Shown here piece by piece: positions 39,083 to 45,224 of a stretch of 45,224 nucleotides of DNA (the stretch's first letter is position 1; every line of letters begins with the position of its first letter). The DNA is from a candidate division WWE3 bacterium RIFOXYD1_FULL_43_17. GTDB lineage: Bacteria; Patescibacteriota; WWE3; UBA101185; UBA10185. Where the stretch lies: NCBI GenBank assembly GCA_001773385.1, contig MEWJ01000055.1, positions 5,304 through 50,527 of the forward strand. Reading direction: 5' to 3'. Under the pieces are notes generated by a model. That model did not search any database, was not told the origin of the DNA, and worked only from the letters and a program-made list of their open reading frames with translations. Made by a program: the position numbers and the translations under genes.

Positions 39083-40090
39083 ATGAAGAAAATATTATTA
39101 GCCGTTGGCGCCATTTTACTGATTCTTATACCTATTTACCTTTATCTCAAATTTTCAACACCGGGCGACGTTATAACTCCGAAAAATAACGGCGGCGTCA
39201 TAGCGGACAAAGAGTACATTTTTGAAGAACTCGGAATTTCCTTGAGCGTACCCGAAAATCTTCACGTTAACAAATCTCCTAATTTCAACGCCACAACAGG
39301 AAAATTAGAGTCTTACACTTTTTACATTCAAAACTATGGCGATGAGGACGGTCCTCCTACTAAATATTTTCAGATTTACGGTTTGTATCAACCGGACCTT
39401 CCTGAAACCACTTTTGAAGATTTGGCTCTGATGAAAGATGACACCGAGAATTATGAGTATGTAAAAGAGTTTTCAGCCGGTACTCTACAAGGTTTTGAAG
39501 TGAAACAAAAAGGAGAAAGGGCGAACTACTCGTATTCGCTTCTTTTTAATGGAAGGGTTCTTAGAATCACTGTTTCTGAAGGTACTGTAGAAAACAAAAC
39601 TGCAGCCGAAAAAATAATAAAGACTCTGAAGGTTCTACAACCTGTCACGGTTGGAGAAAATTCTGAAACAGCAGCTTCGGTCATGGGAGAAGGATATAAT
39701 TTTTCGTATCCAACAGGCTGGACAGCAACAAAAGTTATAAACGGCACCACCGTCACAAGCCCGGATTATAAGATTTCCGAAGGTTTTCCTATTCTGGAAG
39801 CCGGCGCCGAACTGGCTGTTTTTACAAAGAAAGCAGGCAGCTACACTATTAAAGAAGACCTGGCGACAAATCCGATTACTTCGAAAATCCCAAACAAAAC
39901 AGACGTGGTTGTCGCAGAACAAAACGCAGTCAGATACGAATATGACTATGAGGGAGTGCGCGCTGTCATGACAGAATTTATTTACGACGGAATTAGATAC
40001 TCGTTGAGATATAGGTTTGTGGACGAGGCTAGTAAAAATACATATATGGGCGTTTACGAGGAAATGTTAAGGACGTTTGAGCTTTTATAA
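39083..40090 (+). CDS. Membrane-anchored protein with two similar domains
   Basis: The 335-residue protein has one helix (about 3-21) and an extracytoplasmic part in which two segments show the same pattern: residues about 45-185 (LGISLSVPENLHV ... AAEKIIKTLKVL) and about 200-335 (GYNFSYPTGWTATKV ... YEEMLRTFELL). Each starts with a strand-rich 'sequence-x-P-x-W/L' opening and ends in an amphipathic helix, which resembles PsbP-like/DUF1795 domains. The function is unknown. It converges with the surface-protein gene on the minus strand, 5 nt away. Confidence 0.68.
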   Translation: MKKILLAVGAILLILIPIYLYLKFSTPGDVITPKNNGGVIADKEYIFEELGISLSVPENLHVNKSPNFNATTGKLESYTFYIQNYGDEDGPPTKYFQIYGLYQPDLPETTFEDLALMKDDTENYEYVKEFSAGTLQGFEVKQKGERANYSYSLLFNGRVLRITVSEGTVENKTAAEKIIKTLKVLQPVTVGENSETAASVMGEGYNFSYPTGWTATKVINGTTVTSPDYKISEGFPILEAGAELAVFTKKAGSYTIKEDLATNPITSKIPNKTDVVVAEQNAVRYEYDYEGVRAVMTEFIYDGIRYSLRYRFVDEASKNTYMGVYEEMLRTFELL

Positions 40091-40095
40091 ACCTT

Positions 40096-41490
40096 TTACG
40101 GAGCTACCGCTTGCACGGTTACTGTAATAGATTTTTGTTGGTAATCGGAAGAGGAGGTCGGTGTTGTGATTCTCAAATCCAGGCTTTTGGTTGAAGAAGC
40201 TGTCACCCCTGTTGCAAACGTTTGGTAACTGCCGGGTGTAGTAAATTTTGTAAAGTCGGCATCACCTGAGGCTTTAAATTCAAAAACGAAAATGTTATTT
40301 CCCGTTGACGACCCCAATGTCCATAGCGTTCCGCCGGAAGCATTAGACGTTTTTATGTTTAGATTTTCCGTTCCACCGGAGTCGTTTTGCACCGTTTGTG
40401 TTTGCGATATCTCTGAGGTAGATTTGCTGGAATTGGCCGCTACTGTGCCGTAACTGACCGTGCCCGAAGTAGTCAGAACTACCGACACAGGTACGGCCGT
40501 CGTGAATGAATTACATGTCGGAGAAACCACGGAATAGTTAGATCCGTCAGGGTCCTTAACAAAAGCCTTCCACCAGTACTGTGTTCCTCCCGATAAAGCA
40601 GTTTGTGTTTCAAATGATGCCGAAGTTCCGGAGGTATAACAATTTCCGGAAGGGGAACCGCATGTTGTGTCAGTGCCTGTCCACCCGCTCTGATTAACTG
40701 ACTGATCGTTGGTTTGAACCACTGTCGTGCACCCGCTGTTCGAATAAATTTCCACCTTGTATCTGAGAGCGTCGGCCTCCGGGTCTGAGGCTGTTGCGTT
40801 AAATATTGGTAAAACTGACACACCTGTAGCCCCGTCTGAAGGTGAGTTTTGGGAAGGTGCGTTTGGAGGTGCCTGGTAAGTCACTGTGGCAGTAATAAAC
40901 GCTGATATTGTGCCGTTAACAGCGTTCGTGCCTGTGCTTTTTCCCGATATAGCGATTCCAAAACCCGCAGCATTTATGTCTCCGGGCGTCCAAGTGTCAC
41001 CCCACAAATCCGAGGAAGATCCATACGTCACAGGGGACGTTCCCCAGTTATTACTATTCGAGCTATCCGTGCTCCCAATTAATCCGCCTTTTACGATTCT
41101 TACAGAGTTGTCAGTGGTTCTGTTACCTTTAGACGCAGTAGTACTTCTCGTCACGGAAAAGCTAATTCCTTGGATTATCGAGCCCGTGGGGACGGAAAGG
41201 CCGAATTGTGTAATTTTAAGGTAATTGGAAGGTGAGTTGCTGGTGATTCCCGTAACTGTGGTGCTCGCCCCGTTGGAACAGGCATTTCCGGGGGAACTCC
41301 AGGCGATAGACCCTATAGAGTTATCATTTACCCCCGAAGCACAGTTATTGGCACCGGCAGTAGCCGCGTAAACAACGCTTACAGTGCTACTAAACTTTCC
41401 GTTAGAAGGTTTCTGAAAAATCCCCAAACCCAGGTAACAGACAACCAGTAATATGAAAAGGTACGTAGTTTTTAATAGATGCCGCTTCAT
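40096..41490 (-). CDS. Large secreted surface protein with WxL-like C-terminus
   Basis: The protein has a signal peptide (about residues 8-42), a Ser/Thr/Asn-rich beta domain (ITQFGLSVPTGSIIQGISFS to FITATVTYQ), a fibronectin III-like domain (PPNAPSQNSPSDGATGVSVL to YWWKAFVKDPDG) with several cysteines, and a C-terminal domain of about 120 residues with VSYGTVAANSSKSTS, LWTLGSSTG and ITVTVQAVAP. That last domain matches most of the divergent neighbour at 41596. The ATG at 41490 is chosen over 41505, which overlaps the TATAAT box (41509-41504). A surface adhesin or wall-binding role is inferred. Confidence 0.7.
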   Translation of the reverse strand: MKRHLLKTTYLFILLVVCYLGLGIFQKPSNGKFSSTVSVVYAATAGANNCASGVNDNSIGSIAWSSPGNACSNGASTTVTGITSNSPSNYLKITQFGLSVPTGSIIQGISFSVTRSTTASKGNRTTDNSVRIVKGGLIGSTDSSNSNNWGTSPVTYGSSSDLWGDTWTPGDINAAGFGIAISGKSTGTNAVNGTISAFITATVTYQAPPNAPSQNSPSDGATGVSVLPIFNATASDPEADALRYKVEIYSNSGCTTVVQTNDQSVNQSGWTGTDTTCGSPSGNCYTSGTSASFETQTALSGGTQYWWKAFVKDPDGSNYSVVSPTCNSFTTAVPVSVVLTTSGTVSYGTVAANSSKSTSEISQTQTVQNDSGGTENLNIKTSNASGGTLWTLGSSTGNNIFVFEFKASGDADFTKFTTPGSYQTFATGVTASSTKSLDLRITTPTSSSDYQQKSITVTVQAVAP

Positions 41491-41503
41491 AGGAACTTCT
41501 ATC

Positions 41504-41509
41504 ATTATA
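41504..41509 (-). promoter_or_regulatory. -10 box TATAAT, 13 nt before ATG
   Basis: TATAAT at 41509-41504 lies 13 nt from the chosen ATG at 41490. This predicts a leader of only about 6 nt, so it is close to but outside the leaderless spacing. Confidence 0.55.
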
Positions 41510-41595
41510 TGGCTATGTCATTTATAGGCAAATACGTCAAAACATTTCAAAAAAGTCTTGTTGCACCCTCATTTTTATGTATATAATTTACATAA

Positions 41596-42099
41596 ATGAG
41601 TAAGATTTTGCTGCCTACATTAATCTTAGTGTTCACAGGGCTTGTCCTTTCAAGCTTAAAGGCGGGAGCCGCCGAGACATCCACAGTTACTGCTACAGTC
41701 ACCGCTCAAAACGTTTCCGTTACAGTATCTGACAACTCGGTCACATACGGAACGATGAGTTTGGGGTCATCCAAAAGTACTATTACACTCTCTGACACGC
41801 AAACAGCAACTAACGCGGGTAATGTCACATCTCAATTAAATATCAAAGGACAGAACAGTACGGGGTGGACACTTGCCGGGACGGCCGGATCGGACCAATA
41901 CGTACACAAATTCTGCGTGTCTTCATGTTCGACACCTCCTACAAACTACACCGCGCTGACTGTGAATTACCAGACTTTGTCCGCCTCAATTGCAGCGAGC
42001 GGAACACAAAATTTTGACCTTGAGCTTACTGTTCCAAACTCCTCTTCTACATACACTCAACAAAGCGTTGATGTCATCGTACAAGCCGTTGCTCTTTAA
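41596..42099 (+). CDS. Secreted WxL-like domain protein
   Basis: The 167-residue protein has a signal peptide (about 1-25, cleavage near AGAAET) and a single beta-rich domain: TVTATVTAQNVSVTVSDNSV, then YGTMSLGSSKSTI, GNVTSQLNIKGQ, GWTLAG and VDVIVQAVAL. It is clearly related to the C-terminal domain of the protein at 40096, sharing YGT, SSKST, LNIK, WTL and the VQAVA ending. It resembles WxL domains that bind peptidoglycan, though only one WxL triplet is seen. A DUF916-like gene follows, as in classic WxL loci. TATAAT (41582-41587) lies 8 nt before the ATG. Confidence 0.65.
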   Translation: MSKILLPTLILVFTGLVLSSLKAGAAETSTVTATVTAQNVSVTVSDNSVTYGTMSLGSSKSTITLSDTQTATNAGNVTSQLNIKGQNSTGWTLAGTAGSDQYVHKFCVSSCSTPPTNYTALTVNYQTLSASIAASGTQNFDLELTVPNSSSTYTQQSVDVIVQAVAL

Positions 42100-42123
42100 G
42101 TTTGGTTTTTTCAAGATTTAATA

Positions 42124-42135
42124 TAAGATATATTT
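42124..42135 (+). promoter_or_regulatory. -10 box TAAGAT, 6 nt before GTG
   Basis: TAAGAT (42124-42129) and ATATTT precede the GTG at 42136. It lies only 25 nt after the WxL-like gene's stop. Confidence 0.55.
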
Positions 42136-42795
42136 GTGAAATTTTACATCGGGGTAATCATCGCTTTAACTGCTTTTCTTACTGTTCAAACACCTACTAA
42201 TGCGTCGATCGGGGTGGGAGTTGGGACAGGAAAAATCGTCGTTGATTCCTTAATTAAACCGGGTTCAATATATCTCCTCCCCTCAATTGTAGTAACCAAT
42301 ACAGGTGATGAAAGCTCGGACTATACAACGGCTCCGGCATACCACGAGGGACAGAAAGAGTTAATGCCTCCGAAAGAATGGTTTATTTTTGAACCCAAAG
42401 TATTCCACCTTGAACCGGGACAGGCTCAGCAAGTAACTGTTAAGCTGGATGTGCCTATAAAGGCGGAGCCCGGAGATTATTTTGCTTACTTAGATGCCTC
42501 ACCGGTAAAAACCAGTTCATCGGGTGGGGCTACTATAGGAGTGGCTGCAGCGTCCAAACTATACTTCAAAGTCGCTCCTGCAAATATTTTCGAAGGTATT
42601 TACCACAGGGTAGTGTCGATCTGGAAAGAACTGCAACCCTGGTCCGGTAGAGCACTTTATCTGGCCGGTATAGTTATCGCGCTATTAATTTTCAGGAAAT
42701 TCTTTAAGGTTCAACTTAACGTAAAACCAAAGAAACCGCTGCCCAAAGACAAATCCGGTAAGGACAAATGGGACTCGGCAGAAAAACTTTACTAA
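42136..42795 (+). CDS. DUF916-like membrane-anchored protein
   Basis: The 219-residue protein has a signal peptide (about 1-23), an Ig-like extracytoplasmic domain (GKIVVDSLIKPGSIYLLPSI, VTNTGDESSDY, PKVFHLEPGQAQQVTVKLDV, PGDYFAYLDASP), a C-terminal helix (about 170-188) and a Lys/Pro-rich cytoplasmic tail (KPKKPLPKDKSGKDKWD). This order matches DUF916 proteins, which accompany WxL proteins in Firmicutes. It follows the WxL-like gene by 36 nt and overlaps the next small gene by 28 nt. Binding of the WxL-like domain is inferred from that context. Confidence 0.7.
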   Translation: MKFYIGVIIALTAFLTVQTPTNASIGVGVGTGKIVVDSLIKPGSIYLLPSIVVTNTGDESSDYTTAPAYHEGQKELMPPKEWFIFEPKVFHLEPGQAQQVTVKLDVPIKAEPGDYFAYLDASPVKTSSSGGATIGVAAASKLYFKVAPANIFEGIYHRVVSIWKELQPWSGRALYLAGIVIALLIFRKFFKVQLNVKPKKPLPKDKSGKDKWDSAEKLY

Positions 42796-42998
42796 TATTT
42801 TTTTTACTCTGCCTAAACACATTGATACCAAGTTTTTTATACGGAAAAGTAAACGCCGGCTCTGTTGCTGTGGTTAGTGCGACTGTTACGGTTATCAGGC
42901 CGGAGGAGGATGTATCCGATAAATACTTACAAAATACTGTGGACGTTAAGTCACTTTTTAGAAAATTTTTGGAGTCTTTTCTGGGATACGGTAAGTAA
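42768..42998 (+). CDS. Small secreted protein of WxL-like locus
   Basis: The 76-residue protein has a signal peptide (about 1-30, MGLGRKTLLIFFLLCLNTLI, cleavage near GKVNA-G), a single beta strand region (SVAVVSATVTVIRP) and a charged C-terminus (LFRKFLESFLGYGK). The ATG lies inside the DUF916-like gene, 28 nt before its stop, with weak TAAGGA ahead of it. It converges with the GT-C gene, 7 nt away. It may be a minor component of the surface complex. Confidence 0.55.
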   Translation: MGLGRKTLLIFFLLCLNTLIPSFLYGKVNAGSVAVVSATVTVIRPEEDVSDKYLQNTVDVKSLFRKFLESFLGYGK

Positions 42999-43005
42999 AT
43001 ACTCG

Positions 43006-44358
43006 TCAATACTCCTGCTCTGAAAACATTCCGGGTTTTAAACAATAAAAATCCCAATTATGATCCTTGTTGCACCTGCTTTTCCTGTAAACTACGGCGT
43101 TAAACTGCGTATAAAAAGAGTATGCGGCGAGTATTACTAAAAGTATTTTCCCCCAACCTTTTATTCTGACCATGAACGGGAATACGAGCAAAGATAAAAG
43201 AGGTAACCACTCAGTAAAAAACCCGTATCCGAATCTGTCCGCTCCGTACCAACACCACCATGCCGAATACATTACAACTGTGGCCAAAAACGCCACACTT
43301 AGTAATGTGAGCAGAGTGTCTATATGATCTCTGGACTTAGCCCTAAATAATTTCCACATCCCGTAATAACTTAAAACTAAAGGCGGTGTAATAAACAAAA
43401 AGCTCCTGGCGGGACTGACTAAATAACCGAGCAACCCTTCCCAGATAGGCGAGGAAAAAGACGTGTCATTTCTCGCAACATACTCATTTGTTAACGGAGA
43501 ACCGAATGTTACGTAGTTATAAACCAGATAAAAGACTGCCATCGGCATTCCCATAAGTACAAACTTAATAAACTCACTTCTGTATTTTAGAAAAACAAAA
43601 ATTGCTACCGGGACGATAAAAAATATGTTTGTCGGTCTGGCCAAAAATGCTAAACCGCATAGTAAACCGGTCCACTTTACTAAAGATTTCCGTTCCGCGG
43701 AATACAGTAAAAGTAATATTATTAAACTATTAAAAAGCAGTGCCGGAACGTGCTGCCACAAACCACGGCTGGAGATAGAGTAGACGTTTGTGGCGAAAGC
43801 ATAGAAAAATAAAAATACATACACCCACCCACCGGTCTTCATTTTTTTTAGTGTGGCAAATTTTCTCAGAACTAAGTAAAAAATCCCCACCGCAATAGCA
43901 GTGTAAAACGACGCGGCCACACGCCCGAGCATGAGCACGCCCAATATCCGCTGCGGTGTATCCAGATTTGGGATTTTACCCAAAGATAGCGGGACAAAAT
44001 AAACAGGTAGTGCTATAAGCCCCGAAACAATAGGGTAGGAAGGTACGTATCTACCGTTAACAAAAATTAAGGAGTGAGGCAGGGTTTTGCTAGCCTCGGC
44101 AACTCTCATGGCAGCCACACTCTCTTTTCCGAAAGAAAATCTATGATTCCTTATAATCTCGTATGGCAAGAAAGTATTGGAGGTGATGTCGTAGGATGTA
44201 AGCAATCGTCTGTAGGTTCCGGTCTCCAGGTTTTTCCGGAAGTCCAGCGGGGCATTTAAAAGATACAAAATAAAAGACACCAAAACAACAACCGTAAACA
44301 CGACTACGTGGTTAGAAAAAAACTTTTTAATTTTTCCCTTGCCCGGAATAGTCAACAT
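43006..44358 (-). CDS. GT-C family glycosyltransferase-like membrane protein
   Basis: The 450-residue protein has about ten hydrophobic segments, a first loop with RRLLTSYDITSNTFLPYEII and a second loop with VNGRYVPSYPIVSGLIALP. Internal GLLCGLAFLARPTNIFFIVP is a motif I associate with bacterial PMT/mannosyltransferase-like proteins (the ARPTN segment). The C-terminal soluble part is only about 50 residues. TATAAT lies 6 nt before the ATG. It is not close in sequence to the three paralogs at 23-28 kb. Substrate unknown. Confidence 0.7.
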   Translation of the reverse strand: MLTIPGKGKIKKFFSNHVVVFTVVVLVSFILYLLNAPLDFRKNLETGTYRRLLTSYDITSNTFLPYEIIRNHRFSFGKESVAAMRVAEASKTLPHSLIFVNGRYVPSYPIVSGLIALPVYFVPLSLGKIPNLDTPQRILGVLMLGRVAASFYTAIAVGIFYLVLRKFATLKKMKTGGWVYVFLFFYAFATNVYSISSRGLWQHVPALLFNSLIILLLLYSAERKSLVKWTGLLCGLAFLARPTNIFFIVPVAIFVFLKYRSEFIKFVLMGMPMAVFYLVYNYVTFGSPLTNEYVARNDTSFSSPIWEGLLGYLVSPARSFLFITPPLVLSYYGMWKLFRAKSRDHIDTLLTLLSVAFLATVVMYSAWWCWYGADRFGYGFFTEWLPLLSLLVFPFMVRIKGWGKILLVILAAYSFYTQFNAVVYRKSRCNKDHNWDFYCLKPGMFSEQEY

Positions 44359-44420
44359 AAATACATTATAGCCTCACAGCAAGATGAATCTCTACTTACA
44401 AAAATGATAAACTATATACC
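44359..44420. promoter_or_regulatory. Divergent leaderless promoters
   Basis: Minus-strand TATAAT (44370-44365) is 6 nt before the ATG at 44358, and plus-strand TAAACT (44408-44413) is 7 nt before the GTG at 44421. The two boxes are 37 nt apart, so the two polymerases cannot bind fully at once. Confidence 0.6.
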
Positions 44421-45224
44421 GTGACATTAACACAAACAGCACAAACAGCGTTTCTGTCCCTTCAAAAAAACAAGGTCAGGAGTTTTCTCACAATGCTCGG
44501 GGTGATAATAGGCGTTTTTGCCGTAGCTACGCTTGTTTCTATAGTCCGTGGATTTCAAAATTATGTTAAAAACGAGTTTGACGCTTTGGGTTCTAATCTT
44601 CTTTTTATAATGCCGGGAAAAATAGATTTCACCGGTGATCCTTCCAGAAATTTTACAGGCAACAAATTCAAGTACCACCACGTAGAAAGAATTCAAACGG
44701 ACCTGGGGAATAAAATAGAATCAATTACTCCCTGGTACGAACTCTCAAAAAAAGTGACGTATAAAACTAAATCATTTTGGGGGGCAGTTGGAGGATCTAA
44801 TGAAAGCACAGTTGATATGTTTAATATGGGGTTTACCGAAGGCCGGTTTTATACGAAGGCGGAAATAGACGCGAAAGCCAAAGTAGCAGTAATCGGAAAA
44901 GATGTTAACGAAGAATTATTTAACTCACGCAACCCTATCGGAGAAAAAATTAAAATGGACGGAACTTCCTACACCGTTATCGGCGTTATAAAAGAAAAAG
45001 GTCCCAGCTATGATAATTTTACTTTCATACCTTTTACGACGCTGGAAACCGAGCTTAAAATAAAAAATATAGGGTCTATGGTAGTAAAGGCACGGGGAGG
45101 AGAAGATGTGAATGTAGTGAAAGACGAAATAAGACACGCACTCCTGAAAGAGCTAAATGACGAGGATTTTTCGGTCTCAACACAGGAAGATCTACTCAAA
45201 AGAATTAACGATATCCTCGGAATT
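44421..45224 (+). CDS. MacB/FtsX-type ABC transporter permease, partial
   Basis: The frame is open from GTG 44421 to the right edge (268 codons). It encodes FLSLQKNKVRSFLTMLGVII, the hallmark start of MacB-type permeases, a first helix (about residues 25-45), and a MacB periplasmic core domain with LFNSRNPIGEKIKMDGTSYT and VIGVIKEKG. The remaining three helices lie beyond the window. Such permeases work with a cytoplasmic ATPase to move lipoproteins, peptides or drugs, or to transmit force. The ATPase gene is not upstream, so it may follow. Confidence 0.9.
   Translation, partial: MTLTQTAQTAFLSLQKNKVRSFLTMLGVIIGVFAVATLVSIVRGFQNYVKNEFDALGSNLLFIMPGKIDFTGDPSRNFTGNKFKYHHVERIQTDLGNKIESITPWYELSKKVTYKTKSFWGAVGGSNESTVDMFNMGFTEGRFYTKAEIDAKAKVAVIGKDVNEELFNSRNPIGEKIKMDGTSYTVIGVIKEKGPSYDNFTFIPFTTLETELKIKNIGSMVVKARGGEDVNVVKDEIRHALLKELNDEDFSVSTQEDLLKRINDILGI

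Noticed and set aside
1-45224. CRISPR arrays, insertion sequences or rRNA genes
   Set aside because: No regularly spaced repeats, transposase-like frames or rRNA-like sequence were noticed on either strand.

Overview
The window reads as a compact bacterial chromosome segment of roughly 40% GC, most likely from the Candidate Phyla Radiation (Patescibacteria; Microgenomates or Katanobacteria-like, lineage uncertain). The reasons are small single-copy housekeeping genes, many short membrane-anchored proteins with a lone N-terminal helix, several polytopic GT-C (PMT/ArnT-like) glycosyltransferases, an Elp3-type tRNA enzyme, and very tight packing with genes on both strands. No stretch over 300 bases lacks a gene. 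No rRNA, CRISPR array, insertion sequence or prophage was seen.

Layout. 1-3.8 kb: msrB-msrA on the minus strand with a partial membrane protein downstream, a PQQ-type sugar dehydrogenase with dUTPase on the plus strand, and a secreted alpha/beta hydrolase. 4-9.3 kb: membrane-anchored unknowns, a GT-C enzyme, a cupredoxin behind a palindromic operator, and an anchored thermonuclease. 9.3-16.1 kb: pyruvate kinase, a four-helix membrane protein, and a sugar-use group (GH1 glucosidase, anchored GH-A-like protein, ROK kinase) with a GT28/MGDG-synthase-like enzyme. 16.1-21.5 kb: cyclophilin, a DUF4870-like protein, then elp3 divergent from a Trm9-like methyltransferase, HIT and pcm genes. 21.6-29.3 kb: four GT-C genes on the minus strand, three of them close paralogs, interrupted by a superoxide dismutase gene and followed upstream by trxB. 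29.3-33.2 kb: small proteins, a possible Ntn-hydrolase, and tRNA-Gly, -Arg and -Leu. 33.3-35 kb: an A+T-rich pair next to the tRNAs, with HEPN and nucleotidyltransferase signatures. 35-36.5 kb: an ECF sigma operon. 36.7-38.3 kb: a kinase-like/S41-protease fusion. 38.3-45.2 kb: RluB-like pseudouridine synthase, WxL-like surface proteins with a DUF916-like partner, a further GT-C enzyme and the start of a MacB/FtsX-type permease.

The genes suggest a cell that modifies its surface heavily with polyprenyl-linked sugars and sees oxidants (MsrA, MsrB, TrxB, SOD, cupredoxin). Two translation-start types coexist. About 21 genes have a TANNNT -10 box 6-7 nt before the start codon, as expected for leaderless mRNAs. 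About 11 others have Shine-Dalgarno sites. The rest start inside or just after an upstream gene.

The best candidates for an undescribed system are (1) the Elp3/Trm9-like pair, a possible bacterial route to mcm5U34; (2) the HEPN (R-x4-H-x-Y) plus nucleotidyltransferase (GS-x10-D-x-D) pair, an enlarged HepT/MntA-like module; and (3) the single-chain kinase-S41 protease protein. All function calls come from reading motifs; no database search was run.
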